Program-made: the position numbers and the translations under genes
The notes under the pieces: generated by a model
Seen by the model: only the letters and a program-made list of their open reading frames with translations
Told to the model about the DNA's origin: nothing
Databases searched by the model: none
NCBI GenBank assembly: GCA_949289345.1
Contig: CASENS010000093.1
Span: 26,587-90,586 of the forward strand
DNA from: an uncultured Bacteroides sp.
GTDB lineage: Bacteria; Bacteroidota; Bacteroidia; Bacteroidales; Bacteroidaceae
Length of the DNA stretch: 64,000 bases
Direction of reading: 5' to 3'
Shown here: piece after piece, positions 27,467 to 36,646 of the stretch
Numbering within the stretch: the first letter of the stretch is position 1
How the letters are laid out: the number at the start of each line of letters is the position of its first letter

Positions 27467-28660
27467 TTATAGGAGTTTACCAATTTGTTTTCGAATGCTC
27501 CATGCGTTGAACAAGGTGATGAAAACCGCCAGGACGAAACCTATGAATAAGCAAAGAAGCGGGGAGGTACCGGAGAAGCCGGGAATAAATTGTTCGAGGA
27601 AGTGGAGATAAGTGCCTTGAATAAGCGTGACACACCCTGTGGCAAGCACCCAAACCGTGAGGTTCAGTCCAGCGCTGAGAAGATAGTAGGGCATACCGAC
27701 CTGTCTTGGAGAATAGCCTATGAGCAAGAGGTTACGCAGTTTTTCTTTATTCTTTTGCAATAGCAAAAAAATGCTGAGCATCAATATATAGAATGCAAGC
27801 AGACAGATGATTAATCCAACCCCGATGACAACGCTTGTGACAATCCGTAAGAAATAGGTCGCTTGTCCCGTATCGAGTGCGTTGCCTTCTGTTTCATAGC
27901 CTTTTTCATGAAAATAACGGCTGATGGCTGGGTCAGCCGGATTGTTTACTTCCACAATCAACCGCGAAGGACGTGGCTTGTGACCGGGGGCATAGCGTGC
28001 ATTGGCCCAGTCCATGAATGTTTGGGGCACAAGAATGGTGTTCAGCCTGTTAGAAAATCCGATGATTTGTCCTTTGAACTCTTCACGAAGCCCGTTGCCG
28101 CTTAGGCGGATATTCATTCTGACAAGATTTATCAAGCCCTCGGAAAGTCTGGGAAGACCCCGGCTTTTGGCAAATCCGAAGTTATACAGGTTCAGATAAT
28201 TGCGTGGAATGACGATGGGAATGACTCCACTTGTGGCATCAAAGTGCCAGAGGTTTAGGGAAATGTCCATATACTTGTCTGGCACGGCTTCGAAGAACAT
28301 CTCAGTGGACAACCGGATGCCAGCATGTTCCATGCCCACGCCAGCTGATACGTTAAACAGCGAGGGGGTAAAGACGCCTACGCTTTGTGCGAAAGGCTGG
28401 TGGCGTAAGTCGTCGATGTCTTTCGTGGAAAATGTATCACCCGTCCCCGCAAGGGATCCCAATGTGCTGATTTTGCGGGTGGCTACGATGTAGTTTTTTT
28501 TCAGAAAACTATCACCACCAGTGAAGACTGGTGCCACGTCCTGATAGAACTGGATGCCAAGCAGCACAATGGTCATGCCTGCAAGGCTTGCCATGAAGAA
28601 ACCGCAAAGTTGCGATTTGCTGATGTGGTGGCGCAATAGTTTCCAAATGAGTCGGTTCAT
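27467..28660 (-). CDS. FtsX-family ABC transporter permease
   Basis: Membrane subunit of a MacB/LolC-type ABC system. 397 residues with one membrane helix near the N-terminus (FFMASLAGMTIVLLGIQF), a large periplasmic domain of about 220 residues, and three C-terminal helices (VVIGVGLIICLLAFYILMLS, YLLSAGLNLTVWVLATGC, LLCLFIGFVLAVFITLF). The coupling text LLLQKNKEKLRNLLLIGYSPRQV between helices is typical of FtsX-like permeases. Its ATG overlaps the stop of the ATPase gene by 4 nt. Substrate unknown; such systems move lipoproteins, peptides or act mechanically on the envelope. Confidence 0.87.
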   Translation of the reverse strand: MNRLIWKLLRHHISKSQLCGFFMASLAGMTIVLLGIQFYQDVAPVFTGGDSFLKKNYIVATRKISTLGSLAGTGDTFSTKDIDDLRHQPFAQSVGVFTPSLFNVSAGVGMEHAGIRLSTEMFFEAVPDKYMDISLNLWHFDATSGVIPIVIPRNYLNLYNFGFAKSRGLPRLSEGLINLVRMNIRLSGNGLREEFKGQIIGFSNRLNTILVPQTFMDWANARYAPGHKPRPSRLIVEVNNPADPAISRYFHEKGYETEGNALDTGQATYFLRIVTSVVIGVGLIICLLAFYILMLSIFLLLQKNKEKLRNLLLIGYSPRQVGMPYYLLSAGLNLTVWVLATGCVTLIQGTYLHFLEQFIPGFSGTSPLLCLFIGFVLAVFITLFNAWSIRKQIGKLL

Positions 28661-29301
28661 AGTTTCAGTGTGTTGTAATAGTCCATTTCCAGATGCTTTC
28701 CTATAGAGGTACTTATGATGCCTGCCCCTTGCCGGGTAGCCTCCTCGGTGAGCAGGCGTGCCATGACGGTCGCATTGGCCTCGTCCAAATGGCTGATGGG
28801 TTCATCCAATAAGATGAAGTCTATGGGTTGGCACAAACTGCGGACGAAGGCAACGCGTTGCTGTTGTCCGAAAGACAGTCGGCCGACAGGTTCATCGGCC
28901 TTGTCAGCAATGTTCAGCGCGTCGAACATGGTAAGCAAATCTTTCTTCTTTTTATAGCCTGTCAGACGGTTTTTGAGCTGTACGTTTTCAAGGGCGGTCA
29001 GTTCGGGAAAGAGACGAAGTCCTTGGAAAAGAATGCTGAGTGACGTGCGTCGCAAACATGTCCACTTATCTTTGTGTAGGGAACGTATGTTGCGCCCATC
29101 AAAACAGATGATGCCTTGATAATCGTCCCGATAACCATACAGGTAGCTGCATAACGATGATTTGCCTGTGCCCGAGGCGGCTTCCACCAGATAATATTTT
29201 CCTTTCTCGAAGACGAGATCCCGATGCCATACGTCGGAAGTCAGTCCGTTGCAATCGGCAAACACTTGAGGAAGTGTATGTTGCAGATGGATGGTGTTCA
29301 T
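28657..29301 (-). CDS. ABC transporter ATP-binding protein
   Basis: ATPase partner of the downstream permease. 214 residues, a single nucleotide-binding domain: Walker A ASGTGKSSL at about 42-50, Q-loop near LSILFQGLRLFPELTALENVQL, signature LSFGQQQR, Walker B FILLDEPISHLDE. The domain is compact and of the LolD/MacB subclass. It starts 18 bp after the DUF4836 lipoprotein gene and overlaps the permease gene, so the three are probably one unit. Confidence 0.93.
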   Translation of the reverse strand: MNTIHLQHTLPQVFADCNGLTSDVWHRDLVFEKGKYYLVEAASGTGKSSLCSYLYGYRDDYQGIICFDGRNIRSLHKDKWTCLRRTSLSILFQGLRLFPELTALENVQLKNRLTGYKKKKDLLTMFDALNIADKADEPVGRLSFGQQQRVAFVRSLCQPIDFILLDEPISHLDEANATVMARLLTEEATRQGAGIISTSIGKHLEMDYYNTLKL

Positions 29302-29319
29302 AAGACCAATGGATATTTT

Positions 29320-30876
29320 TTAGATGCCGATAAATGTTTTTATAAAATCCACCAGTTGTTTCAAGGCATTACTGTCCTTATCCTTCAGTTCCAAAACCAG
29401 TTTTCCTGTGTCCAATTGTCCGATAAGTCCGATGTAGGCAATGTGCTCGGCCATGCTTACGTAGGTACGGTTTTCGGGGCTGAGGAAACCAGTTGCCATT
29501 TTGACGAGTGGCATGTCGAGAATGGCTTCCGCATTGACAATAAAGGCCACGTGTTGTCCTTTTAAATCGGCGGCATAATCGGTGTCAAGCACGGAAGGTT
29601 CGGCAGCTTGGGCAATGCGGCTATACAAGAAGTTGTCGTTGGTGACGAAGAGGTCGTTACCCCGTATGCCCGTATATAACGTCTGCGAAGCAGCCCGCAA
29701 GCAGTAGTCACCATTATCAAGCGGAGTCGTTTGCAGGCTTCCGCTTAAGTTTTGCGTGGCAGTCTGTACAAGGGTTTGTAGAAAAGCGGGATCGTTGGTT
29801 TCGGCGTATGCCACAAAGGAGAGGTTACCTGTGGCTGACATGCCGGTGAGACCTATGGTGACATCGCCTTGGAATGCGCTGAGACATGATTGCAGCAACG
29901 AGGCTTGCTGAAGTGTCAATTGATTGCGGAAACTTTCTTCAGCTTGAAGGCTTTCGTACATCTTTGCGCCGTCCATGCCAAAGGTGAGCAATGCCAGCGT
30001 GGATTTTGAGAAATAGGGGAGGTATTTTCCTTCTGCGGGATGGGAAATAGATGCCTGCCTGTTTATGAGTTCTTGCAATGCTGCGTCTTCCGCATAGGCA
30101 TTTCCCTGCAGGATGATACGCCCGTTTTCGAAGTTCAGACTTCCCATCAGTTTTAAAGCTTTCAGATCAAGGTTGGCAGGCAAAGTCTGGATATATTGGG
30201 GCGGATAGAAGTCAATTAGGCGATTGGCGCTTATCAACCCGTTTATATCTCCTTTCAGTCCTTGCAGACGGGTGAAGTAAGGATGGCTTGTGGCACTTTC
30301 CGACTCGGACTGGTTCAACAATTGTCCGGCGTCTCGGCGCATCTGTCCAATGTCCATGGACGAAGGTGTGGCAAGTACCAACAAGGTGGTTTCGTTGAAA
30401 GCAATGAAGGCTTGTTCATTATAGGTGTAACTATAATTTTCAGCATGTTGCAAGCCGACGAAAAGTTCGTCCTTGCAAGTGGCTTCTACGGCCTTTTCCA
30501 GCCGTTTGCAATCAGCAACCTTAGCGGTGATGCCTTTTACGGCGGATTGGGGGGCATAGAAGAAATAAATGGGAGAGGCGAAGTCGATACCTAAGTTGTC
30601 GGGATTTTTAATTCCATCTTCCAGCTGTTGTTGCAACTCCGTGCTGAGGCCACTTTTCAAGGCTTCGGTCAGTTGGTTGAGGGCAGCTTGGTTTTCAAAA
30701 TCCTTTAACCCGGCTTTTTGTGCTAGCGTCTGTAGGTTAACCGCTAATATTTCCGTCGCGTTGCCTGGAATGGCATTGGTGTAATCAGCTTGACGTGAAC
30801 AGGAACTGAATATGACGGCACCCAATAGGATGAGGGAACATACAGCCGTAGTGATGCTTGAATGCGTTCGTTTCAT
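29320..30876 (-). CDS. DUF4836-family lipoprotein
   Basis: A 518-residue exported lipoprotein of unknown function; the signal ends LLGAVIFSSC with Cys about 26. The text YTNAIPGNATEILAVNLQTLAQKAGL, then FASPIYFFYAP, and a repeated half (DAEDAALQELINRQ, YLPYFSKSTLALLTFGMDG) matches the Bacteroidales DUF4836 family as I know it. It precedes an ABC ATPase and permease with short spacing, which hints at an envelope role with that transporter. No enzyme motif seen. Confidence 0.75.
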   Translation of the reverse strand: MKRTHSSITTAVCSLILLGAVIFSSCSRQADYTNAIPGNATEILAVNLQTLAQKAGLKDFENQAALNQLTEALKSGLSTELQQQLEDGIKNPDNLGIDFASPIYFFYAPQSAVKGITAKVADCKRLEKAVEATCKDELFVGLQHAENYSYTYNEQAFIAFNETTLLVLATPSSMDIGQMRRDAGQLLNQSESESATSHPYFTRLQGLKGDINGLISANRLIDFYPPQYIQTLPANLDLKALKLMGSLNFENGRIILQGNAYAEDAALQELINRQASISHPAEGKYLPYFSKSTLALLTFGMDGAKMYESLQAEESFRNQLTLQQASLLQSCLSAFQGDVTIGLTGMSATGNLSFVAYAETNDPAFLQTLVQTATQNLSGSLQTTPLDNGDYCLRAASQTLYTGIRGNDLFVTNDNFLYSRIAQAAEPSVLDTDYAADLKGQHVAFIVNAEAILDMPLVKMATGFLSPENRTYVSMAEHIAYIGLIGQLDTGKLVLELKDKDSNALKQLVDFIKTFIGI

Positions 30877-30924
30877 AAGAGTCTATACTTTTTAATGGGT
30901 TCTGGAATATTTTACTCTTTTTTC

Positions 30925-31623
30925 TCATTGGTTGACTAAGTTCAGCAGGTGGCATGCCACCAGCGCAGCCGTCTCCGTACGCAAGCGCGAGGGACCTAAA
31001 CTAACAGGTTGGAAACCTTGTGCCAAGGCTTCTTTCACTTCGTCTTCGCTGAAGTCGCCTTCGGGACCTATCAGCACCAGTGCGTCTTCACCCTGCTGGA
31101 GGCAATCCTTTAGGAGGGGTTTGTCGCCTTCGTAACAATGGGCTATGAATTTTTTTCCGCTAAAGGATTGGCGTATAAAGCGACCGAAGTCCGTCAACTC
31201 GTTGAGTTGTGGCAGGCGTGCTTTCAACGACTGCTTAATGGCAGCTACCAATATTTTGTGGATGCGTTCGGACTTGATGACTTTGCGTTCGGAGTAACGG
31301 CAAAGGAGGAAGGTCAGTTCGTCGATACCTATCTCGGTGGCTTTCTCAACAAACCATTCCGTACGATCCATGTTTTTTGTAGGAGCCATGGCAATGTGCA
31401 GATGGGCTTTCCACAAGGGGGCTTGCGGGTGTGTTTTTAGTATACGAACCATACATCGCTTGCCGTTAGTGGCACTTATTTCGGCTTGATAGAAACAGCC
31501 TTTGCCATCTGTCACTGTCACTATGTCACCTGTCTGCAAGCGCAGCACTCGGAGTGCGTGCGTCGCTTCTTCTTCGGGCAATTCGAGATTTGTCTGTATA
31601 TCGGGGGCGTAGAATACATGCAT
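30925..31623 (-). CDS. rsmE: 16S rRNA (uracil-1498-N3)-methyltransferase
   Basis: SPOUT-class methyltransferase modifying U1498 in the small subunit. 232 residues. N-terminal PUA-like part MHVFYAPDIQ...HALRVLRLQTGDIVTVTDGKG; the knotted SAM site is LVLIGPEGDFSEDEV with SLGPSRLRTETAALVACHLL at the C-terminus, both diagnostic. Lies 48 bp before the DUF4836 gene and 41 bp after the bifunctional-nuclease gene on the same strand. Confidence 0.96.
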   Translation of the reverse strand: MHVFYAPDIQTNLELPEEEATHALRVLRLQTGDIVTVTDGKGCFYQAEISATNGKRCMVRILKTHPQAPLWKAHLHIAMAPTKNMDRTEWFVEKATEIGIDELTFLLCRYSERKVIKSERIHKILVAAIKQSLKARLPQLNELTDFGRFIRQSFSGKKFIAHCYEGDKPLLKDCLQQGEDALVLIGPEGDFSEDEVKEALAQGFQPVSLGPSRLRTETAALVACHLLNLVNQ

Positions 31624-31664
31624 AATGATATGTTAGCATTTTTGTTGGTTAATATGTGTACGTA

Positions 31665-32279
31665 TCACCTGTCACTGGCGCTCGTCTGATTATGCATTTT
31701 TTTGTAGTTGTTTATCATATCGCGCAGGGTGGCTGCTTGTTCATAGTCTTCGTTTTCGATGGCCTTTTCTAAAGCTGACTGCATGCCTTCTATGGACTGC
31801 ATTTGTTGGAGGAAAGTATTCCGTTTTTGTTGTTTTTCCTCCTGTGCTCTTATACGTTCCTCCAGTTCTAAATTCACTTTTTCAGTCTCTAGGATGTCCT
31901 CAAAAATGAAAATGGGGGCATGTGTATGCAATGCCAATGCCACAGCGTCGCTTGTGCGTGAGTCCACCCTTAACAGTTTGTCACCCGCATCCATAAAGAT
32001 GTACGAATAGAAAACACCATTCTCCACCCTGTAGATAAGCACTCGCAGGATTTTCGCCCCAAGCACTTCGATGACCGAAGCAAAAAGTTCGTGCGTCAAG
32101 GGACGGGGCGGGGTAAAGCCTTTCATTTCCATAATGATGATTTGGGCTTCAGAAGCGCCGATGATTATGGGCAGCACACGGTCACCTTCTTTCTCGGCAA
32201 GCAGCATGGCGTAGGCGCCCGCCTGCATCTGGCTAGGAGCTATGTTGACCACCTGCATTTCTATTTTGGATTTATTCAT
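31665..32279 (-). CDS. Bifunctional nuclease (BFN, DUF151) with C-terminal UVR motif
   Basis: 204 residues. Residues 1-145 match the BFN domain seen in Bacteroidetes, plants and Thermotoga (ADxVLPIIIGASEAQIIIMEMKGFTPPRPLTHEL; DSRTSDAVALALHTHAPIFI), reported to have DNase/RNase activity. The C-terminal end is a UVR motif of two helices (ALEKAIENEDYEQAATLRDMINNYKK), the UvrB/UvrC contact module, with a coiled segment between. This suggests a link to nucleotide excision repair, though the activity here is inferred. First of an apparent run with rsmE. Confidence 0.88.
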   Translation of the reverse strand: MNKSKIEMQVVNIAPSQMQAGAYAMLLAEKEGDRVLPIIIGASEAQIIIMEMKGFTPPRPLTHELFASVIEVLGAKILRVLIYRVENGVFYSYIFMDAGDKLLRVDSRTSDAVALALHTHAPIFIFEDILETEKVNLELEERIRAQEEKQQKRNTFLQQMQSIEGMQSALEKAIENEDYEQAATLRDMINNYKKMHNQTSASDR

Positions 32280-32302
32280 TTGGGTATGAATGTATTAAAT
32301 TT

Positions 32303-32441
32303 TTAGGAGTCAAGAAGTTAAGAGAAGCACTTAAGAGAGAGCTATAGTGAATCAGACGTTTGACCGAAGTCATAAAGCCGATTCCTTTCCATTAGTCTCA
32401 AACTTTCTTTTACTACTAAAAATGAACTTCTTAACTCCTAA
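32303..32441. repeat. Palindromic intergenic repeat, copy 1
   Basis: Outer arms TTAGGAGTCAAGAAG (32303-32317) and CTTCTTAACTCCTAA (32427-32441) pair with one mismatch. The inner core ACCGAAGTCATAAAGCC recurs with few changes at 33758-33776 in copy 2. It has no ORF and fills the gap before the nucleoside permease 3' end. Confidence 0.7.
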
Positions 32442-32454
32442 CATAACCTCTTAC

Positions 32455-33702
32455 TTAATATTTCTTTATTGTCTGGTGCTTATACCGGAACACCAACCCG
32501 AACAGTAACCCAATGACCAGTGCATAAGCAGCGAATATCAGCCAGATGGATGTCCAGTCGCGGCTTAGCAGACCTCCGCCTTCGGCATAGACAGAGAAAG
32601 CGTCCACCACGGCGCCGCTGGCATGACCTCCGATGAAGGCGCCAAATCCGTTTGTCATCATGAAAAACAGTCCTTGAGCACTGGCGCGAATGCCGGGATT
32701 AGCTTCCATCTCGGTGAACAACGAACCGGAGACATTGAAGAAGTCGAACGCCATGCCGTACACAATCATCGAGAGGATGAGCATCCACAGACCGTTACCG
32801 GGGTTACCCAAGCCGAAAAGGGCGAAGCGGAACACCCATGCGAACATGCTGATAAGCATCACCTTCTTGATTCCGAAGCGCTTCAAGAAGAAAGGAATGG
32901 CGAGAATGAATAGCGTTTCACTTATCTGCGAAATGGACAGCAGGATAACGGAGTGCTTCACGCCAAACGAGTCGGCATATGCTGGAATGGAGGCGAACGA
33001 ACCTAAGAACAGGTCACCATACGTGTTGGTTATTTGCAACGCGGCACCCAGTAACATGCTGAATAGAAAGAAAATGGCCATTTTCTTCCGCCGGAACAAC
33101 ACCAGCGCATCCAGCCCGAATGCCGAAAGCACAGTTTTGTTCGGGCTTCGTTGGGGTAAACAGGCCGGCAGGCTGAAAGCATACAGACCTAATAGGACGT
33201 CCGCACAGGCAGCTACATACAGTTGGGCGGAACTGCTTTTGAAACCTGTGAGATCCACGGCCCACATGGCACAGATGAAACCCACCGTACCCCACACGCG
33301 TATGGGCGGGAAATCCTTCACCAAATCCAGCTTATGTTTCTCCAGTGCATTGTAGCTCACCGTATTGGCTAGCGAAAGAGTGGGCATATAGGCCAGCATA
33401 TTCAGCAGCATGGCCCAATACATGTGTTCGTAATCCGTCACACTGGAAGCATAGAACAAAGAGACGGCCCCAATGAGATGCAACATGCCATACAGGCGTT
33501 CGGCGTTCACCCACTTGTCGGCAATGATGCCCGTTAGCCCCGGCATAAACAGAGCCGCAATGCCCATGGTGGCGAAAATGGCGCCTATCTGTCCACCCTC
33601 AAAATGCAAGACGCTTCCCATGTAGCCACCCAACGAGATGAGCCATGCGCCCCAAACAAAAAATTGCAGGAACTGCATGGTGGCAATTCTGATTTTTATC
33701 AT
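32455..33702 (-). CDS. Nucleoside permease, MFS superfamily (NupG-like)
   Basis: Inner membrane nucleoside:proton symporter of 415 residues with about 12 hydrophobic helices. The N-terminus MIKIRIATMQFLQFFVWGAWLISLGGYM is typical of the nucleoside H+ symporter family, as are GLTGIIADKWVNAERL, FPPIRVWGTVGFICAMW, and the C-terminal ASAQGLFFMMTNGFGAFIGGHASGAVVD. It is the only gene between two copies of an intergenic palindromic repeat. Substrate range (nucleosides rather than another sugar) is inferred from family. Confidence 0.9.
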   Translation of the reverse strand: MIKIRIATMQFLQFFVWGAWLISLGGYMGSVLHFEGGQIGAIFATMGIAALFMPGLTGIIADKWVNAERLYGMLHLIGAVSLFYASSVTDYEHMYWAMLLNMLAYMPTLSLANTVSYNALEKHKLDLVKDFPPIRVWGTVGFICAMWAVDLTGFKSSSAQLYVAACADVLLGLYAFSLPACLPQRSPNKTVLSAFGLDALVLFRRKKMAIFFLFSMLLGAALQITNTYGDLFLGSFASIPAYADSFGVKHSVILLSISQISETLFILAIPFFLKRFGIKKVMLISMFAWVFRFALFGLGNPGNGLWMLILSMIVYGMAFDFFNVSGSLFTEMEANPGIRASAQGLFFMMTNGFGAFIGGHASGAVVDAFSVYAEGGGLLSRDWTSIWLIFAAYALVIGLLFGLVFRYKHQTIKKY

Positions 33703-33720
33703 TTTCGTTTATAATTTGAT

Positions 33721-33837
33721 TTAGGAGTTTAAAGGAATTTAGGGGAGTTAGGTCTTCAACCGGAGTCATAAGGCCAATACCTTTCTGTTGTATTCTAACA
33801 TCCTTCAACTTCTTTATGACTTCCTTCAATTCCTAAT
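33721..33837. repeat. Palindromic intergenic repeat, copy 2
   Basis: Same architecture as 32303-32441: TTAGGAGTTTAAAGGAA at the left and TTCCTTCAATTCCTAA at the right pair imperfectly, and the core ACCGGAGTCATAAGGCC matches copy 1 at most positions. The two copies bracket the nucleoside permease gene. Confidence 0.7.
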
Positions 33838-33839
33838 TA

Positions 33840-35153
33840 CTATTCTTTGTTATTCCTTAAGTCTTTCACTCGCACAGCCTTGCCTTCACTTTGAGGTAGG
33901 GTACCCTTCTTTACTAACTTCACCTTGGGCGTAACCAAGATTTCGTCCTTCAGCCGATGAGTGATATCTCGACGCATGCGATCCAGTTCGATGTAGCTAT
34001 CCACACACAGGTCGTTGAGTTCCACTTCCACCAACATTTCATCCTGTCCGTCGGCTAGCGTATCCAATGTAATGAGGTAGTCGCTTCCCAACTGGGGATA
34101 TTGCACCAGAATTTTTTCCACCTGCATGGGGAAGATGTTGACGCCTTTGATAATGAACATGTCGTCGCTACGTCCCTTAATGCGGTCGATGCGCCGATGC
34201 GTGCGTCCGCAGGGACATTCGCCGGGCAAGATGCGGGTAAGGTCACGCGTGCGGTAGCGCAGCAGGGGCATCATGTCACGGTCCAGCGTAGTGAGCACCA
34301 TTTCGCCCACTTCTCCGTCGGGCATTGGTTCACCCGTTTCTGGGTCGATGATTTCCACTAAGTAGCAGTCTTCCCAGATGTGCATGCCGTTCTGTTCGGT
34401 GCATTCGAAAGCCACGCCCGGTCCGTTCATCTCCGTCATACCGAAGCTGTTGTAGGCTTTCACGCCCAGCAGGCGTTCAATCTTGCGGCGCTGTTCGTCC
34501 GTGTGAGGTTCAGCACCTATGACAAGTGTGCGTAGGCTGGTGGAAGAGGGGTCAATTCCTTCGGAGGCTATCACCTCGGCCAAGCGAATAGCATAGCTGG
34601 GGATGGCGTGCAGGGCGGTAGTGTGGAAGTCGGTGATGAATTTTATCTGTCTTTTGCTGTTGCCTGCGGCGGCAGGTACGGTAAGGGTTCCCAAACGTTC
34701 GGCACCATATTGGAAGCCCAGTCCGCCGGTGAACATACCATAACCCGAACTGTTTTGGAACACGTCCGTGCGGCGTATGCCCACGGTGTAGAGGCAACGT
34801 GCCACAAGGTTGGCCCACGAATCAAGGTCGTGTTGTGAGTGTACAATGACGGTTGGCGTGCCTGTAGTTCCGCTGGAGGAGTGTATGCGCACACCGTCCT
34901 GGCGCATGTCGCCCGCCACGAGGCCGAAGGGGTAGTTGGCGCGCATATCTGCTTTAGTGGTGAAAGGGATGCGGCGCAGGTCGTCTAAGGTACGTATGCT
35001 ATCGGGCGTGATGCCGTGCTCAGCGAACACCTTTCCATAGTAGGGCGAACGGGCGGCTATGGAAATGGTTTTCTTCAATCTGTCTAATTGCAGTTCACGC
35101 AACTTTTCGCGTGGCATAGTTTCTATTTCAGGTTCCCAATACTTGTCGTTCAT
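33840..35153 (-). CDS. paaK: Phenylacetate-CoA ligase (PaaK-type adenylate-forming enzyme)
   Basis: Activates an aryl or related acid to its CoA thioester through an acyl-adenylate. From ATG 35153-35151 (MNDKYWEPEIETMPREKLRELQLDRL) the protein has 437 residues, the usual size. Visible are the P-loop HSSSGTTGTPTVIVHSQHDLDSW, YNSFGMTEMNGPGVAFEC (A5), YRTRDLTRILPGECPCGRTHRRIDRIKGRSDDMFIIKGVNIFPMQVE (A8 hinge and zinc-like Cys pair). Common in Bacteroides, where it salvages arylacetates or indoleacetate. No indolepyruvate oxidoreductase gene is present here beside it. Substrate inferred. Confidence 0.92.
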   Translation of the reverse strand: MNDKYWEPEIETMPREKLRELQLDRLKKTISIAARSPYYGKVFAEHGITPDSIRTLDDLRRIPFTTKADMRANYPFGLVAGDMRQDGVRIHSSSGTTGTPTVIVHSQHDLDSWANLVARCLYTVGIRRTDVFQNSSGYGMFTGGLGFQYGAERLGTLTVPAAAGNSKRQIKFITDFHTTALHAIPSYAIRLAEVIASEGIDPSSTSLRTLVIGAEPHTDEQRRKIERLLGVKAYNSFGMTEMNGPGVAFECTEQNGMHIWEDCYLVEIIDPETGEPMPDGEVGEMVLTTLDRDMMPLLRYRTRDLTRILPGECPCGRTHRRIDRIKGRSDDMFIIKGVNIFPMQVEKILVQYPQLGSDYLITLDTLADGQDEMLVEVELNDLCVDSYIELDRMRRDITHRLKDEILVTPKVKLVKKGTLPQSEGKAVRVKDLRNNKE

Positions 35154-35179
35154 GATACTTTTTTTTAGCTTCGAGTTGC

Positions 35180-35215
35180 CAAAGGTAACAATAATAATTC
35201 GAATTGCCAAAAGTA
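35180..35215 (-). promoter_or_regulatory. Two tandem -7 elements upstream of paaK
   Basis: Minus-strand TACCTTTG at 35187-35180 and TACTTTTG at 35215-35208, each followed on that strand by GG. They lie in a short imperfect duplication (TTGCCAAA-type) 28 bp apart and may be alternative start sites. Confidence 0.45.
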
Positions 35216-35325
35216 GCGATAAATTAAAAATGCGTCAAGCGGGGGCGATTTTTTTACTTTAACCGTAAATGATAAAAAGGAGAATACATATCTGTTTCCA
35301 ACAGGAGGGGGTAGAAGCTATAAAA

Positions 35326-35358
35326 AATCCTCCTATCGGACTTGCCGTTAGGAGGATT
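35326..35358 (-). terminator. Rho-independent terminator of the rpmB-rpmG-DUF4295 operon
   Basis: AATCCTCCTA (35326-35335) pairs with TAGGAGGATT (35349-35358); CGG/CCG inside adds further pairs. On the minus strand a run of six U follows. It is 38 bp past the DUF4295 stop. Confidence 0.85.
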
Positions 35359-35396
35359 ATGAGGGTTAACGCCTTTTTCTGTTTTTGCGTTATTCG

Positions 35397-35555
35397 TTAT
35401 TTCTTGAAAAAGTCCTGTACTTTTTCGTTCGGAACCATTTGCTCATCAAAAACGTAAGCACCTGTCTTCGGTGACTTTACCATTTTGATAACCTTTGTAT
35501 ATGCACGGCCTTCTTTGGAACCTTCGTGCAAACTTGCTACTGTTTTCTTTGCCAT
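35397..35555 (-). CDS. DUF4295-family small protein
   Basis: A 52-residue basic protein starting MAKKTVASLHEGSKEGRAYT and ending VQDFFKK. It belongs to a Bacteroidetes family that regularly sits directly after rpmG and rpmB, so a ribosome-associated role is likely, but no function is proven. It begins 19 bp after rpmG and is the last gene before the terminator at 35326-35358. Confidence 0.88.
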   Translation of the reverse strand: MAKKTVASLHEGSKEGRAYTKVIKMVKSPKTGAYVFDEQMVPNEKVQDFFKK

Positions 35556-35574
35556 AGGTTATTCGCTGCTTTAA

Positions 35575-35763
35575 TTATTTAATTTCTCTGTGTACGGTTA
35601 CTCTCTTCAGAATAGGATTGTACTTCTTCAGTTCCAATCTTTCAGTTGTATTCTTTCTGTTTTTAGTCGTGATGTAACGGGAGGTACCCGGCATACCACT
35701 GTCCTTATGTTCCGTACATTCCAATATCACCTGTACTCTGTTACCTTTAGCTTTCTTTGCCAT
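35575..35763 (-). CDS. rpmG: Ribosomal protein L33 (bL33)
   Basis: 62 residues from ATG 35763-35761 ([22 protein letters not shown]), including [24 protein letters not shown], the L33 core. The frame is open further upstream, but the start by the family is here. The two Cys pairs of zinc-binding L33 are absent: only C15 is present, so this is the zinc-free form. Part of rpmB-rpmG-DUF4295. Confidence 0.96.
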   Translation of the reverse strand: MAKKAKGNRVQVILECTEHKDSGMPGTSRYITTKNRKNTTERLELKKYNPILKRVTVHREIK

Positions 35764-35785
35764 CTTCCTAAATCTCCTCTTCTTT

Positions 35786-36046
35786 TTAACCAATTACTTT
35801 AATGGTTTTCCAATCACAATACCCTTTAGCCACAGCATCGTTCAAGGCAGCGTCCAGGCCTTTCTTGTTGATAACGCGCAGACCAGCGGCGCTCAGCTTT
35901 AAGCTAATCCAACAGTCTTGTTCCACATAATAGAATTTCTTCGTAAACAAGTTCACATCAAACGTTCTTTTTGTTCTTCTCTTTGAATGTGAAACATTGT
36001 TGCCAATCATGGCTTTCTTTCCGGTAATTTGACAAATCTTCGACAT
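35786..36046 (-). CDS. rpmB: Ribosomal protein L28 (bL28)
   Basis: 86 residues: [42 protein letters not shown] at the N-terminus is the L28 signature, and [18 protein letters not shown] the C-terminal part. First gene of the short ribosomal operon, 22 bp before rpmG. Confidence 0.97.
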   Translation of the reverse strand: MSKICQITGKKAMIGNNVSHSKRRTKRTFDVNLFTKKFYYVEQDCWISLKLSAAGLRVINKKGLDAALNDAVAKGYCDWKTIKVIG

Positions 36047-36167
36047 TTCTATCTCTATTTTATTGTTTTTATCTATGCTTATTTCAAACAGAGCGCAAAG
36101 TAAGTACTTTTATCGTTACGAAACAAGTATTTCAGCAAATAATTCTCTGTATGATAGTATTTTTTCG

Positions 36168-36635
36168 CTATTTCAGCAAATATAGGAGCAATTCGAGGGC
36201 GTTTTGAACGGCATTCCGCACATTATTTTCTCTTCCGTAGTTTTCACTTTGCTTCATGGTTATAATTTCATCTTTATAGGCAACGGCTATCCAAATGGTG
36301 CCTACCGGTTTGTCCGGTGTGCCCCCACCGGGGCCCGCAATGCCCGATGTGGCCACGGCACAATCGGTTTTCAGCGTTTTCATCGCACCCGCCACCATTT
36401 CCATGACTGTTTCCCGACTCACCGCACCATATTTTTCGAGGGTCTCTGCTGATACATGCAGGAGATTTTCTTTCACTTCATTGGAGTAGGCCACAATGCC
36501 TCCTTTGAAGTATTCTGAGCTTCCCGGTACGGAAGTGATGAGTGCTGCGACGCTTCCTCCTGTGCAGCTTTCCGCAGTGGAAAGGGTGATTTTCTCCGCC
36601 CGCAATACTGAGGCTAATTCTTCTTCTATCTTCAT
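36168..36635 (-). CDS. pncC: CinA C-terminal domain protein, nicotinamide-nucleotide amidase type
   Basis: 155 residues, the stand-alone PncC form that hydrolyses NMN to nicotinic acid mononucleotide in pyridine salvage. Diagnostic text is [39 protein letters not shown] near the N-terminus and [27 protein letters not shown] in the second half. The longer CinA N-terminal domain is absent. On the same strand and 11 bp after a doubtful small ORF. Confidence 0.93.
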   Translation of the reverse strand: MKIEEELASVLRAEKITLSTAESCTGGSVAALITSVPGSSEYFKGGIVAYSNEVKENLLHVSAETLEKYGAVSRETVMEMVAGAMKTLKTDCAVATSGIAGPGGGTPDKPVGTIWIAVAYKDEIITMKQSENYGRENNVRNAVQNALELLLYLLK

Positions 36636-36646
36636 TTTCTTATTTG

